This document shows, one piece after another, positions 1 through 8,539 of a DNA stretch of 64,000 bases. The position numbers and the translations under genes were made by a program. The notes beneath the pieces were generated by a model. It saw only the letters and a program-made list of their open reading frames with translations, was not told where the DNA came from and did no database searches. Source of the stretch: Mesorhizobium sp. 65-26 (GTDB lineage: Bacteria > Pseudomonadota > Alphaproteobacteria > Rhizobiales > Rhizobiaceae); assembly GCA_001899205.1 (NCBI GenBank), contig MKVL01000010.1, positions 701,914 to 765,913 on the forward strand. The letters run 5' to 3'. How positions within the stretch are numbered: position 1 is the stretch's first letter; each line of letters opens with the position of its first letter.

Positions 1-1
1 C

Positions 2-85
2 ACGCTGGGCGTTTCCTATGCCGGGCAATTCAGCGCGGATGCCCACGACAATGGCTTCAAGGCCAACCTGGGTGTGAAGTTCTGA
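2..85 (+). CDS. C-terminal end of an outer-membrane beta-barrel/autotransporter protein (5' truncated by window)
   Basis: Only the last 27 codons are inside the window. They read as an alternating hydrophobic/polar strand and finish in NLGVKF-stop. A terminal Phe after a final amphipathic strand is the outer-membrane insertion signature of beta-barrel proteins, and autotransporter barrels commonly end this way. The passenger or function lies upstream of the window. A strong intrinsic terminator follows the stop. Confidence is limited by the short visible piece. Confidence 0.5.
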   Translation, partial: TLGVSYAGQFSADAHDNGFKANLGVKF

Positions 86-139
86 CGTGCTTGCCTGAAG
101 AGGGCCGTCCTCAGGGGTGGCTCTCGATCGAAGAACGTC

Positions 140-178
140 AAGCGCGCCGTTCTCCCCTGCGGAACGGCGCGCTTTTTT
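140..178 (+). terminator. Rho-independent terminator after the barrel gene
   Basis: A 13-bp GC-rich perfect stem (140-152 with 162-174, arm AAGCGCGCCGTTC) closes a 9-nt loop and runs into a T tract. It sits about 55 nt after the stop codon of the truncated upstream gene. Confidence 0.9.
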
Positions 179-304
179 GTTCGCAGAAGCGTCCGTTTGC
201 CGGAAATGCGCTTCACCGCTTCACGGAAACGGCGGACCTCTGTATCTATTTGTTTTTGCTGCATCTATGCGACGCCAAATGTTTCCATTTGGCTGCAAAA
301 TGCT

Positions 305-1177
305 CTAGCGCTTGAGGTGGATGGTCACCCAGCCCTCGCGGTGCAGGGTGCGGACATGCCGGAAGCTCTGGCCGACATAGGCCGAGACGACCGCGTCGCG
401 CTGCCGCTCCAATATACCCGACAGCACCAGCGAGCCGCCGAGCGCGATGTGAGCAGCCATTTCGGGCGCGAGCCGCATCAGCGGTCGAGCCAGTATGTTG
501 GCGACGATGAGGTCGAACGGCGCTCGCGCGGAGAAGATCGGGTGATGGAAGCCAGGCGCGGTGACGCATTCGACCAGCGCCTGGACCCGGTTCAGCCGGG
601 CATTGGCGGCGGCGACACGCACCGCGATCGGGTCGATGTCTGTCGCAAGCACAGGGATGTGGGCAAGCTTCGCCAGCGCTATGGCGAGCACGGCGCTGCC
701 GGTGCCGAGGTCCAGCGCGTTGCGCGGATGTTCGCGCCGCACCACCTTTTCCAGTGTCTCGAGACAGCCGGCAGTGGTGCCGTGATGGCCGGTGCCGAAC
801 GCCAATCCCGCCTCGATCTCGATCGCGATCTCGCCGCTGCGGCGCTTGGCGCGGTCGTGCGCGCCGTGGACGAGGAAGCGCCCGGCATGCACGGGCTTCA
901 ACCCTTCCAGCGAGCGCGCCACCCAGTCTATGTCGGGCAGGGCTTCCCTTTCGATCGCGCCCGGCACGGAAAGGCTGGCAAGAACCGCCTTCATGCGGGT
1001 CTCTATTCCGTCGACATCGTCCTCGGCGTAGAGCGAAACCTCGTGTATGTCGCGGTCCTCGTCGACCTCCAGAACGGCGATCGGCAGGCCGTCCTCCTCG
1101 AAGGCGGTGTCGAGCGCGGCAAAGATGCGATCGGCCTCGCTCTTGCCGGCGGTGATGTGAAGCCGGGTCTGGGGCAT
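305..1177 (-). CDS. prmA: Ribosomal protein L11 methyltransferase (PrmA)
   Basis: PrmA is a cytoplasmic SAM-dependent methyltransferase that trimethylates ribosomal protein L11. The 290-residue product has the expected arrangement: an N-terminal L11-recognition domain, then a Rossmann-type methyltransferase domain. Visible motifs are [10 protein letters not shown] (126-135), motif [11 protein letters not shown] (155-164) and VANILA (225-230), the PrmA counterpart of the N-methyltransferase NPPF-type motif. Length is normal for the family. It ends near the upstream barrel gene's terminator and lies 5 nt downstream of the SCO1-like gene on the same strand, so the two probably form one transcript. 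Confidence 0.95.
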   Translation of the reverse strand: MPQTRLHITAGKSEADRIFAALDTAFEEDGLPIAVLEVDEDRDIHEVSLYAEDDVDGIETRMKAVLASLSVPGAIEREALPDIDWVARSLEGLKPVHAGRFLVHGAHDRAKRRSGEIAIEIEAGLAFGTGHHGTTAGCLETLEKVVRREHPRNALDLGTGSAVLAIALAKLAHIPVLATDIDPIAVRVAAANARLNRVQALVECVTAPGFHHPIFSARAPFDLIVANILARPLMRLAPEMAAHIALGGSLVLSGILERQRDAVVSAYVGQSFRHVRTLHREGWVTIHLKR

Positions 1178-1182
1178 CGGGA

Positions 1183-1761
1183 TCAGCCTTTCCCGGCCAG
1201 CCGCTTCAGCTTGGCGATGGCGGTGTCCGCGCTCTCGCCATAGGCGATGGTGCCGGCGAAATCGCCCTTGCCGTCGAGCAGCAGCACCGAGGCGGTGTGA
1301 TCCATGGTGTAGTCGCCATTGCCGGTATCGACCTTCTTCCAGTAGATGCCGAAGGACTTCGCCATGGCATGCACCTTGTCGGGATCGCCTGTGATGCCGA
1401 TGATGCGGTCGGAGAAGTTGCCGATATAGGTCTTCATGATGTCGGGCGTGTCGCGCTCCGGGTCGATCGACACGAAATAGGCGCGCAGGTTCTTGCCGTC
1501 GTCACCCAGCGTCTTCAGCCAGCCGGAGAGTTCGAACAGCGTCGTCGGACATACCTCCGGGCAATGGGTAAAGCCGAAGAAAACCGCGCTGGGCTGGCCG
1601 CGGAACGCTGCCTCCGTGATCGGCGCGCCCTGCTGGTCGACGAGCGTGAAGGAGCCGCCGAAGGGTTCTCCGCTGTAGTGCCCGCGATACCAGTCGAAGG
1701 TCAGCCAGCCGATGCCGGCCGCCATCAGGACGAGTATGCCGACCAGGATTGAGCGCATCAT
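1183..1761 (-). CDS. SCO1/SenC family copper-binding thioredoxin-fold protein
   Basis: SCO1/SenC proteins deliver copper to the CuA site of cytochrome c oxidase on the periplasmic face of the inner membrane. The protein has an N-terminal hydrophobic anchor (about residues 3-22), the copper/redox motif CPEVCP (67-72) and the distal copper-ligand His in MDHTAS (about residue 155). At 192 residues it is of normal length. I start it at the ATG at 1761; an in-frame TTG six bases upstream adds only two residues, and no clear ribosome-binding site separates the options. prmA follows 5 nt downstream. No oxidase genes are nearby, so which oxidase it serves is unknown. Confidence 0.9.
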   Translation of the reverse strand: MMRSILVGILVLMAAGIGWLTFDWYRGHYSGEPFGGSFTLVDQQGAPITEAAFRGQPSAVFFGFTHCPEVCPTTLFELSGWLKTLGDDGKNLRAYFVSIDPERDTPDIMKTYIGNFSDRIIGITGDPDKVHAMAKSFGIYWKKVDTGNGDYTMDHTASVLLLDGKGDFAGTIAYGESADTAIAKLKRLAGKG

Positions 1762-1968
1762 GGGCAAGAATGTCCGTTCACGAGTTGATGGCGCGCCGGT
1801 CCGCTGCCGGCTTCGTTGCGAGCGGCATTCTTAGCCGTGGTCAGCGCCGGCGCAAAGAGGCCGCGTTGCCGCAACCGGGAGGACGCGTCGCGCGGCATTA
1901 CCAAAGCTTCATTTGACCGTCGCGGTCTCGAAATTATCTTTCAGCCCATCAAGATGGTGGAGATTCCG

Positions 1969-2466
1969 ATGGCGGCTTCCTCATATTCGAAGACGCAGGT
2001 CTGGCTGCATTGGGCCGTGGCCGCGATGATCCTGGTGCAGTTCGTCTTTCCGGACGGCATGCAGCATGCGTGGCGCGCGTTCCGCCGCAGCCAGGAAGTC
2101 GCCAGCGGCGACATGCCGTTGGCCTACATGCATATCGTGCTCGGGATCGCGGTGCTGGTGCTCGCGGCGTGGCGCCTTGGCCTGAGGTTCAAACTGGGCG
2201 CGCCGCCGCCCCCGCCCGGTGAGCATCCGGCGCTGCGGCTGCTCGCGGCAGCCGTGCAGACCATCATCTACGCGCTCATCTTCATCGTGCCGATCTCCGG
2301 GCTCGTCGCCTGGTTCGGCGGCGTACGCGGCGCCGCGCAGGTGCATGTGCTGGGTCAGAACGTGCTGCTTTACCTGGTGCTGCTGCATGCGGCGGGCGCA
2401 CTCGTCCAGCATTTCGTGTTGAGGACGGACGTGCTGCGGCGGATGCTGGCCTTCCGCCAGGCCTGA
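1969..2466 (+). CDS. Cytochrome b561 family protein
   Basis: A di-heme membrane cytochrome that passes electrons between quinol and periplasmic or cytoplasmic acceptors. The 165-residue product has four predicted hydrophobic helices. Candidate heme ligands sit where the family has them: His14 in LHW, His55 in YMHIVLG, and His140 and His148 in LLHAAGALVQHF. The ATG at 1969 is preferred because a GGTGGA ribosome-binding sequence precedes it; the open frame extends upstream but that stretch is not membrane-like. The next gene (CreA) follows after about 85 nt on the same strand. Bacterial members of this group include superoxide-oxidase-type proteins; I cannot assign the substrate. Confidence 0.88.
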   Translation: MAASSYSKTQVWLHWAVAAMILVQFVFPDGMQHAWRAFRRSQEVASGDMPLAYMHIVLGIAVLVLAAWRLGLRFKLGAPPPPPGEHPALRLLAAAVQTIIYALIFIVPISGLVAWFGGVRGAAQVHVLGQNVLLYLVLLHAAGALVQHFVLRTDVLRRMLAFRQA

Positions 2467-2550
2467 CAAGAACGACCGCTGGCGTGGCTTGCAAAGCCGC
2501 GCCATTCGCCCCACCTGTGGTCGGCGCAACTCGAACCGCAGGAGGCTTGC

Positions 2551-3039
2551 TTGCGAAAACTGATTGGCGGCGCGCTCGCCGTGTGTCTCGTCGCCGGTGC
2601 CAGCGCGGCCGGCGCGGAGGAAGTGGGCAAGGTCGGCGTCGACTGGGTCGGCAACGACATCATCGTCGACGCGATCAAGGATCCGAAGGTAGACGGAGTG
2701 ACCTGTCACGTTGCCTATTTCGACCGCGGCGTCATCGACCGGCTGCAGAAGGGCAACTGGTTCGAGGATCCCTCCGATTCCTCGATTTCCTGCCGCCAGA
2801 CAGGGCCGATCACCATCGGCGACATCGACATGAGCAAGGGCGGCGAGGAAGTGTTCAAGCAGGGGCTCAGCCTGATCTGGAAGAAGCAGGTGGTGAACCG
2901 CATCTACGACAAGGACAACGAGACCCTCATCTACCTCTCGCATTCGCGCCAGGTGCAGGACGGCTCGGCGAAGATGTCGGTGACGACGATCCCGCTCTAT
3001 GGACAGAACGTGGTGTGGGCCAAGGGCAAGCCGAAATAG
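2551..3039 (+). CDS. creA: CreA family periplasmic protein
   Basis: CreA is a conserved small exported protein of unknown biochemical function. The 162-residue product begins with a signal peptide (residues 1-22, cleavage after SAAGA) and then shows the family pattern GVDWVGNDIIVDAIKDP. It has Cys residues in VTCHVAYFD and SISCRQTGP, probably forming a disulfide. It starts at TTG 2551, decided by the strong AGGAGG ribosome-binding site just upstream. It may be co-transcribed with the cytochrome b561 gene. Confidence 0.9.
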   Translation: MRKLIGGALAVCLVAGASAAGAEEVGKVGVDWVGNDIIVDAIKDPKVDGVTCHVAYFDRGVIDRLQKGNWFEDPSDSSISCRQTGPITIGDIDMSKGGEEVFKQGLSLIWKKQVVNRIYDKDNETLIYLSHSRQVQDGSAKMSVTTIPLYGQNVVWAKGKPK

Positions 3040-3083
3040 GCCATCTCGCCCGGGAACGGGCGCCTGTTGGGGGCTTCGTTCGC

Positions 3084-3113
3084 CGCGCGACCGGAGCGCC
3101 TCCGGTGCGCGCG
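3084..3113. other. Strong GC hairpin between creA and the hexapeptide transferase gene
   Basis: CGCGCGACCGG pairs with CCGGTGCGCGCG (one bulged base) around a short loop. No T tract follows, so it is not a classic terminator. It could be a Rho-linked or mRNA-stabilising hairpin at the creA 3' end. Confidence 0.45.
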
Positions 3114-3159
3114 ATCGTGCCGGCTTGCGGGGCCATTCGCGCCGGCGTAAAGCCGCGAC

Positions 3160-3801
3160 ATGAACAGCCCTGAAAACCTCGTCCTGAAAGATTCCGAGCC
3201 GCGCATCCATTCGACGGCGGAACTGAAGGGCTGCAAGCTCGGGCGCTATGCGTCGATCGGCGAGCGGGTGGTGCTGCGCGAGGTGATCGTCGGCGACTTC
3301 TCGTATTTCGAGCGCCATGCCGAGGCAATCTACGCGACGATCGGCAAGTTCTGCTCGATCGCCGCCAACAGCCGCATCAACGCGCTGGAACATCCGATCG
3401 AGCGGCTGACCCAGCACAAGGTCAGCTACAGGCCGAACGAGTATTTCCGCTGGCTGGGCGTCGACACCGCGTTCCGCGAGCGGCGACGCGCCAAGGCGGT
3501 TTCGATCGGCCATGACGTATGGGTCGGGCACGGCGCAGTGATCCTGCCGGGCGTGCGCGTCGGCAACGGCGCGGTCATTGGCGCCAACGCCGTTGTGACG
3601 CGCGACGTGCCCGCCTACACGATCGTCGCGGGCGTGCCGGCAAAGCCGCTGCGCCCGCGCTTCCCGCCCGAAATCGCGGCGCGCATCGAGCGCCTCGCCT
3701 GGTGGGACTGGCCTGCCGAGAAACTGGCTCGCGCCATCCCGGATATGCAAGCGATGACCATCGAGGCCTTTCTCGACCGGTGGGAAGACAAGTCCTCCTG
3801 A
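3160..3801 (+). CDS. Hexapeptide-repeat acyltransferase of the phosphonate-metabolism type
   Basis: A left-handed beta-helix (LbetaH) transferase of 213 residues. The N-terminal half has short hexapeptide turns (ELKGCKLGRYASIGERVVL). The segment HPIERLTQHKVSYRPNEYFRWLGVD is characteristic of the phosphonate-cluster transferase subfamily related to DapH/xenobiotic acetyltransferases, and the main coil is SIGHDVWVGHGAVILPGVRVGNGAVIGANAVVTRDV (about 114-148). The C-terminus is a helical cap. Family members usually lie with phn C-P lyase genes; none is visible here. Acetyl-CoA dependence and the acceptor are inferred from the fold only. Confidence 0.82.
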   Translation: MNSPENLVLKDSEPRIHSTAELKGCKLGRYASIGERVVLREVIVGDFSYFERHAEAIYATIGKFCSIAANSRINALEHPIERLTQHKVSYRPNEYFRWLGVDTAFRERRRAKAVSIGHDVWVGHGAVILPGVRVGNGAVIGANAVVTRDVPAYTIVAGVPAKPLRPRFPPEIAARIERLAWWDWPAEKLARAIPDMQAMTIEAFLDRWEDKSS

Positions 3802-3903
3802 AGCCTGCCGGGCCTTCCGACAATCCCGACCTGCCTTGACGCCAGTGCCTACCGGGCATGGGCAAGATGTCGTTGCTGAAGGCGATTATGGTAACCAAAT
3901 TCT

Positions 3904-3953
3904 TTAACGTAAAATATTAGCGTTAAAAAAGAGAAAACGGATTGCATGTGCAA
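3904..3953. promoter_or_regulatory. AT-rich control region with two dyads upstream of a small secreted-protein gene
   Basis: Two inverted repeats lie in an AT-rich stretch unlike the surrounding GC-rich DNA: TTAACG-N11-CGTTAA (3904-3926) and the palindrome TTGCATGTGCAA (3942-3953). They precede the start codon at 4062 by 110-160 nt, a position suited to an activator or repressor. The regulator is not identifiable from the sequence. Confidence 0.45.
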
Positions 3954-4061
3954 AACTAATCTCTTCCTCGTTGCAGGATTTTTTTCGAAATGCATTACTA
4001 ATCTTGGAGTTAAACGCTGGCTAAACGGGAGGGGAGAAGTAAGCAACAAAGGAGAGAAGTC

Positions 4062-4355
4062 ATGAAGAAGTTCGCAATTGTACTCGCCGCTGCTGTTGTT
4101 TCTTTTTCCACGGTCGGCGCCTATGCCGGCGGCTGGGGGGGTAATTCTGGCAGCTTGATCAATGTGTCGCCGTCGGTCGACCTCGGTAAGGTAACCGCGC
4201 TGAATGGCGTCCTGAATGGAAACGGTATCCTCAGCGGTAACGTTGTCTCGGGTATTCTGGACGGCAACAAGACCAACGTGCTCAGCGGCGTGCTGAGCGG
4301 GGTCGGCGTCAACGTCCTCGGCGGCAACAGCTACAAGCTGTCCGGCCACCACTAA
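4062..4355 (+). CDS. Small secreted Gly/Asn-rich repeat protein, unknown function
   Basis: A 97-residue product with a clear signal peptide (MKKFAIVLAAAVVSFSTVGAYA, cleavage about residue 22). The mature part is built from short repeats of the type [VI]-L-x-G-N (for example NGVLNGNGILSGN and NVLSGVLSGVGVN) and ends in SGHH. Mature charge is low and Cys is absent. The start is set by AAAGGAGAGAAG just upstream. The repeats resemble turn-forming amyloid or solenoid sequence but I recognise no family. The gene stands alone behind an AT-rich promoter and is followed by a terminator, so it is probably monocistronic. Confidence 0.75.
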   Translation: MKKFAIVLAAAVVSFSTVGAYAGGWGGNSGSLINVSPSVDLGKVTALNGVLNGNGILSGNVVSGILDGNKTNVLSGVLSGVGVNVLGGNSYKLSGHH

Positions 4356-4389
4356 GCACAGGCCCACGGGAAGCATGCGCCCGTGCAGC

Positions 4390-4426
4390 GAGGCAGGAGG
4401 GGCGACCTTCCTGCCTCCGCCCTTTT
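4390..4426 (+). terminator. Intrinsic terminator after the small secreted-protein gene
   Basis: GAGGCAGG (4390-4397) pairs with CCTGCCTC (4410-4417), with further partial pairing inside, and is followed by CGCCC and TTTTT. It lies about 35 nt past the stop at 4355. Confidence 0.65.
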
Positions 4427-4520
4427 TGGGGCGTGCCTTGGTCAGGTCGCTTCCAATGACGCAGGTGGCTCAGATGGCCAGAACGGTGCGGACGGGGCAA
4501 AGCGCCCGCGAGCATCCCAT

Positions 4521-5750
4521 TCAGATCTTGGCGCGGAGGCCGACGAAGGCGTCGACCGTGTGCTCTCGCTCGTCGATCACCGTCTTGTAGACGCGGGAGA
4601 CATCGACCCTCAGGACGATCGCCGTCGACTTCGTCGCGTCATACGTCGCTTCGAGATAGACGCCCTTGCGGTGCTCGTCATTCTCATAAAGCAGGTTCTT
4701 CTTCAGTTCGCAGAACACGCCCGATCCGAGCGTCAGTTTCTCGCGCGGCTTGACGGCGAGTTCCAACTCGCCGCGCTGTAGCCATGAAGCCAGGGGATCG
4801 TCGGTATCGGACGTTTCGTAGCGGCCGAAATAAGTGCCGCGCAGCTGAAAGCCGTGCGGCAGAGGCTTGGCGAAGGCGAGCTGCCAGGTCGGGCGCCAGC
4901 GTTCATAGAGGCCGTCTGCGTCCTTCAGGAACTGTGCTCCAAGCGCCAGGCCGAGGGTCGAACCATCGGTTCCCTTGTAGGCTGCCTCGGCGCGCAAGGT
5001 GTAGCCGCTGAACGAGACGAACAGAGGCGGGGAACCGACGCGCTCGACGCTGGCCAGCACCGCGGACGCGGAGCCGCCTATCGCGAACTGGCCGATAGTG
5101 CGGGTGATGCGCGCCGCGACCTGGACGATGTTGCGGTCGGCATGCAGCTTGGTGTCTGGGATAAGGTCTTCCTGGAAATGCGTCGCGCCGAGCTTCTCGT
5201 AGCTGTCGGCCGCTTCCAGGATCAGCGTCGTGGCGTTGCCGAGGTCGATGCCGAGCTGACCCTGGGCGCCGAATATCTGCTTCAGCTCGCGCGTTCCGAG
5301 CACCAGCGGCCCGATATCGAGATTGTCGCCCGTGCTCGACACGCGGTAGCTGAGCGTGCCGCGCAGCTCGATACCCGGCGTCAGCTTGCGGAACGCCGTT
5401 GCCGAGACGCCGAGCGTGCGATCGTCCTCGATCGATGTCCTGTCGTAATGCGAAACTTGGAAATCGCTCTGCAGCTTGACGTTAGCGTCATTGTCGCCCC
5501 ACTGCTTCTGCAGGGATCCACGCAGCAGCGTGTACCAGTCGGACACCTGATTGTCGCTATCGAGCGCGTTGTTGGTCCAGTGTCGTTCGAGGCTGCCGGT
5601 GATTTCGGGATCTGCGGCTGGCGAATCGGCCCTGGCGAGCATCACGACCGCGCAGTTCATCGCAAGACCAACGCCAGCGCTGCCAAGCAATCCGCGTGAA
5701 AACCGCCCGATGCCTCCGGCAGGACGTGTCGGGTGCGTCGGGACATACAT
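4521..5750 (-). CDS. Outer-membrane beta-barrel protein, function unknown
   Basis: A 409-residue protein with a basic N-terminus and hydrophobic signal segment (about 17-40, SRGLLGSAGVGLAMNCAVVMLARA). About 370 residues of alternating amphipathic strands follow, separated by short turns (for example GIELRGTLSYRVSS, GFQLRGTYFGRYETSD, GVYLEATYDATKSTAIVLRVDVSR). It ends in a hydrophobic strand, DAFVGLRAKI. This is the layout of alphaproteobacterial barrel proteins of the BBP2-like type. There is no plug or porin signature, so substrate and role are unknown. It is convergent with the small secreted-protein gene. Confidence 0.7.
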   Translation of the reverse strand: MYVPTHPTRPAGGIGRFSRGLLGSAGVGLAMNCAVVMLARADSPAADPEITGSLERHWTNNALDSDNQVSDWYTLLRGSLQKQWGDNDANVKLQSDFQVSHYDRTSIEDDRTLGVSATAFRKLTPGIELRGTLSYRVSSTGDNLDIGPLVLGTRELKQIFGAQGQLGIDLGNATTLILEAADSYEKLGATHFQEDLIPDTKLHADRNIVQVAARITRTIGQFAIGGSASAVLASVERVGSPPLFVSFSGYTLRAEAAYKGTDGSTLGLALGAQFLKDADGLYERWRPTWQLAFAKPLPHGFQLRGTYFGRYETSDTDDPLASWLQRGELELAVKPREKLTLGSGVFCELKKNLLYENDEHRKGVYLEATYDATKSTAIVLRVDVSRVYKTVIDEREHTVDAFVGLRAKI

Positions 5751-6104
5751 GCGTCGCGGTCTCCGGTGGAGCCCCTTTCGCCTGGCGGGGTGGCGAGGCG
5801 GAAGGGGTGGCGGTAAATCGCCGTGAAGCGGAAGGAATGCTGGTCGCTCGCGTGGCCACTATGGCAGCAAACCCATAAGGCGTATTTTTCCGACGGCACC
5901 CTTCTGGCGTGTATCCGGTTGCGGCGGTTGTATCGGCTGGATCGGCATGCCGGGAACCCTGTGCTTCCCAGATCATTTCTCCTGATCGCCAGCGCGGCGA
6001 ATCCGACGACACGGCTCCCTCATTGTGTGACGGGTGGGACGCCGTGCTGGAACGGCGATGTAAATCGGCAGGGCCCGTGAAGGCGCCAGATGAGGGAATT
6101 GCCC
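5751..6104. other. Intergenic stretch without a recognisable gene
   Basis: About 350 nt between the divergent barrel gene and the iron-permease-type gene. Short open frames here have no ribosome-binding sites or protein-like composition. It presumably holds both promoters; I see no convincing operator. Confidence 0.5.
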
Positions 6105-6533
6105 ATGATGGACAGATTTTTCAGCAACGCCGCCAACAAGGTCGCCCATATGGCCGGGCTGCCGCTGACCTTCGCGGGTTGCTGTCTGGTCGTCGTGGTC
6201 TGGGGATTCAGCGGCCCCGCTTTCCATTTTTCCGATACCTGGCAGCTCATCATCAATACCGGCACCACCATCGTTACCTTCCTGATGGTGTTCCTCATCC
6301 AGAACACCCAGAACCGCGACGGCGCGGCGATCCAGGCGAAGCTCGACGAGCTGATCCGCGTCAGCGAGGGGCAGAACCGCTTCATCGGTATCGAGCACCT
6401 GACCGAGGCCGAGGTCGAGGAAATACGCGAGACCTGTGAAAAGGCGGCGCGCCGGCATGACGAGAAGATCGCCGAAATGGCCGCCAGGAAAGCCATGGCG
6501 ACCAGGCGCGCGACGAAGAAGAAGGCCGCCTGA
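6105..6533 (+). CDS. Low-affinity iron permease family protein
   Basis: The 142-residue product has two hydrophobic helices (about residues 18-37 and 48-66) followed by a charged cytoplasmic tail ending in a Lys-rich segment (KKKAA). The stretch FHFSDTWQLIINTGTTIVTFLMVFLIQNTQNRD followed by IQAKLDELIR is the core of the Fet4-like/low-affinity iron permease family. Bacterial members are much shorter than yeast Fet4 and their transport role is not well shown, so function is by family only. I choose ATG 6105 (next in-frame ATG 6108) because AGGGAA precedes it; another ATG lies at 6090. Confidence 0.82.
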   Translation: MMDRFFSNAANKVAHMAGLPLTFAGCCLVVVVWGFSGPAFHFSDTWQLIINTGTTIVTFLMVFLIQNTQNRDGAAIQAKLDELIRVSEGQNRFIGIEHLTEAEVEEIRETCEKAARRHDEKIAEMAARKAMATRRATKKKAA

Positions 6534-6543
6534 TTGCGGCCGT

Positions 6544-7407
6544 TCAGCCTTTCATGAAGGCCGCGAATGCGTCCGCGTGGTCGGGATGCCAGCGTGACAG
6601 GGCTGGGCGGTTCTCGATGAGGTCGCCGATCGCCCAGGCCATGCGCTTCTCGTCCATCGGCCGGGATGCCTCGTTGTCCGGGCACAATATGTAGAAATCG
6701 CCTCGGATCAGCGATGACAGCATGAAGTCGACGACCTGTTCGCCGGTCCAGGCTCCCGCCGGCTTCTCCGTCGCCCCCACGGTGAGGCCGGTGTAGGTGA
6801 AACCCGGAATGAGCAGGTGCGCGCTGAGGCGGGCGCCGGGCTCGTTGCGCAAGGCGTGCGCCAACCCTTCAGTGAAGGTCTTCACCGCCGACTTCGAGAC
6901 GTTGTAGGCAAGGTTGCCAGGCGGCGTCGTGATGCCCTGTTTGGAGCCGGTGTTGATGATCATGCCTTCGGTGCCGGAAGCCAGCATGCGCGGCGTGAAG
7001 GCTTCAACGCCGTTGACAATGCCCCAGAAGTTGACGTCCAGCAGCTGCCTCCAGCCGGCGCGGTTCTCCCACGGCTTGCCGGGATTGTCGCCGATGCCGG
7101 CATTGTTCATCAGCAGCGAAACAGGGCCGAAGGCGTCGAAGGCCGCGTCGGCGAGCCGGCCGACCTCGTCCGGTTTCGATACGTCGGTGGCGACCATCAT
7201 CGCGCCGCCTTTTCCGGCGACGGCCGAGACCGCTTCCGCCGCGCGGTCGAGGCGCGTCCCGCCGATATCCGCCAGCACCACCTTCATGCCCATCGCCGCG
7301 AAGCGCCGTGCGGCGGCAAACCCGATGCCGGAGGCGGCGCCGGTGATGACGGCAACCTTGCCGGGCGCGAGCGCGGGAAGCCGGGACTGGATTTCGGCGT
7401 CGTTCAT
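6544..7407 (-). CDS. Short-chain dehydrogenase/reductase (SDR)
   Basis: A classical SDR of 287 residues that oxidises or reduces a carbonyl/alcohol with NAD(P). Motifs are TGAASGIG for cofactor binding (22-29), NNAG (101-104), the catalytic Ser in NTGSKQG (about 155) and YNVSK (168-172). The start at 7407 is preferred because an AGGAG lies upstream and the fold begins immediately; the open frame reaches 7503 but the extra residues are not SDR-like. Substrate is not predictable from sequence. It is convergent with the iron-permease-type gene, 10 nt away. Confidence 0.9.
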   Translation of the reverse strand: MNDAEIQSRLPALAPGKVAVITGAASGIGFAAARRFAAMGMKVVLADIGGTRLDRAAEAVSAVAGKGGAMMVATDVSKPDEVGRLADAAFDAFGPVSLLMNNAGIGDNPGKPWENRAGWRQLLDVNFWGIVNGVEAFTPRMLASGTEGMIINTGSKQGITTPPGNLAYNVSKSAVKTFTEGLAHALRNEPGARLSAHLLIPGFTYTGLTVGATEKPAGAWTGEQVVDFMLSSLIRGDFYILCPDNEASRPMDEKRMAWAIGDLIENRPALSRWHPDHADAFAAFMKG

Positions 7408-7672
7408 GGCGGACGGACTCCTGGTTCGCACTAAGGCATCTGCGGCCGAGGATCTGATTCCGCATGGCGCAAGTGCGGCTCGATCAAACAGACGGGGCGG
7501 CATGGCCGCTCCACGCGAGCCAATTCCGCCGCAGGATATCTAAGCAATTCCCGAGCGAAATATGTAGTGGTTTTGCGCCCCGGCGGGCGAATGGCTCGGA
7601 TTTTCCCACCGGGTGGGACGGGTTGACCGCGCGGGCCGTCGCCGCGCATGGTGCCGCGAAAGGAGACGCCGT

Positions 7673-7957
7673 TTGACAGACTGGATCGAAATCCTCAAGC
7701 AGCAGACCGCCACCGGCGACCAGATGGGCCGCGAGGTACCGCAGATGCTCGACAATCCCGACATCAGCGAGGCCCAGGTAAAGACGCTGTTCTCGGCGCT
7801 CGAGAAGCAGGCCGAATTCGCCGAGAAACTGCGCATGGCGCTCGAGAAGTTCGGCCACGATTTCCCGATCATCAAGGCGGCCGAGCGCCTCGAGGAGCGC
7901 TACGCCGATCTCGCGGCATCCGTGGCAGAGAAACTGAAGTCCATGCGGGTGAAATAG
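7673..7957 (+). CDS. Small conserved helical protein, unknown function
   Basis: A 94-residue soluble, acidic, predicted all-helical protein starting TDWIEILKQQTATGDQMGREVPQ and ending EKLKSMRVK. There are no membrane segments, Cys pairs or known motifs. The start is the TTG at 7673 because AAAGGAGA lies 7-14 nt upstream; the longer open frame from 7613 reads as Arg-rich noncoding sequence. It is convergent with the TMEM175-type gene 6 nt away. Confidence 0.65.
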   Translation: MTDWIEILKQQTATGDQMGREVPQMLDNPDISEAQVKTLFSALEKQAEFAEKLRMALEKFGHDFPIIKAAERLEERYADLAASVAEKLKSMRVK

Positions 7958-7963
7958 GGCTGG

Positions 7964-8539
7964 CTATTTTTCGGCCATGCGCGCGAACCGCCTGTCCGGC
8001 ACGAACCAGATCGCCGCTACCAGCACATAGAGCGCGACGCCGATCCATTGGCTCACGAACGTCAGGGGTATGGCGGTGAGATAGATGGCGAGCGAGATCT
8101 TGCCCTTTCGGTCGCGGCCCACGGCGCGGGCAAAGGCGCTCTCATCGCCATGCAACCGGTGCAGCGCGATGACAAGGATCTCGAAGGCAATGGCGCATAG
8201 TGCCAGGTCGACGCCGTAGACGGCGACAGGCACCGGCGCGAAATGGTTCTCGCCCATGAAGGCCGTCGTCACCGGCATCAGGGACAACCAGAACAGCAGG
8301 TTGAGGTTCGCCCACAGCACGCGGCCGTCGACCCTCTGCACCGTGTGGAACATGTTGTGCAGGTTGTTCCAGTAGATACCGACGTTGATGAAGGACAGCA
8401 CATAGCTCAGGAAGATCGGCCATTGCGGTGTCAGGGCCGACAGCGTGTCGCCCTCGGGCACCTTCAGATCCAGCACCATGATGGTGATGATGATGGCGAC
8501 GACGCCATCCGTGAACGCCTCGACCCTACCTTTGCCCAT
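7964..8539 (-). CDS. TMEM175/DUF1211 family potassium-channel-like membrane protein
   Basis: The family forms K+-selective channels in bacteria and lysosomes. The 191-residue product opens with the family signature RVEAFTDGVVAIIITIMVLDL (residues 4-24), equivalent to the pore-lining FSDG helix, and continues with about five more hydrophobic helices, giving one six-helix repeat as in bacterial homologues. The start at 8539 puts the signature at the very N-terminus as in the family; the longer frame to 8638 adds a non-homologous leader. Confidence 0.85.
   Translation of the reverse strand: MGKGRVEAFTDGVVAIIITIMVLDLKVPEGDTLSALTPQWPIFLSYVLSFINVGIYWNNLHNMFHTVQRVDGRVLWANLNLLFWLSLMPVTTAFMGENHFAPVPVAVYGVDLALCAIAFEILVIALHRLHGDESAFARAVGRDRKGKISLAIYLTAIPLTFVSQWIGVALYVLVAAIWFVPDRRFARMAEK

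Noticed and set aside
1981-3750. 589-codon minus-strand frame across cytochrome b561, creA and the hexapeptide transferase
   Set aside because: It is antisense to three well-supported genes and reads as Arg/His-rich noise with no ribosome-binding site.
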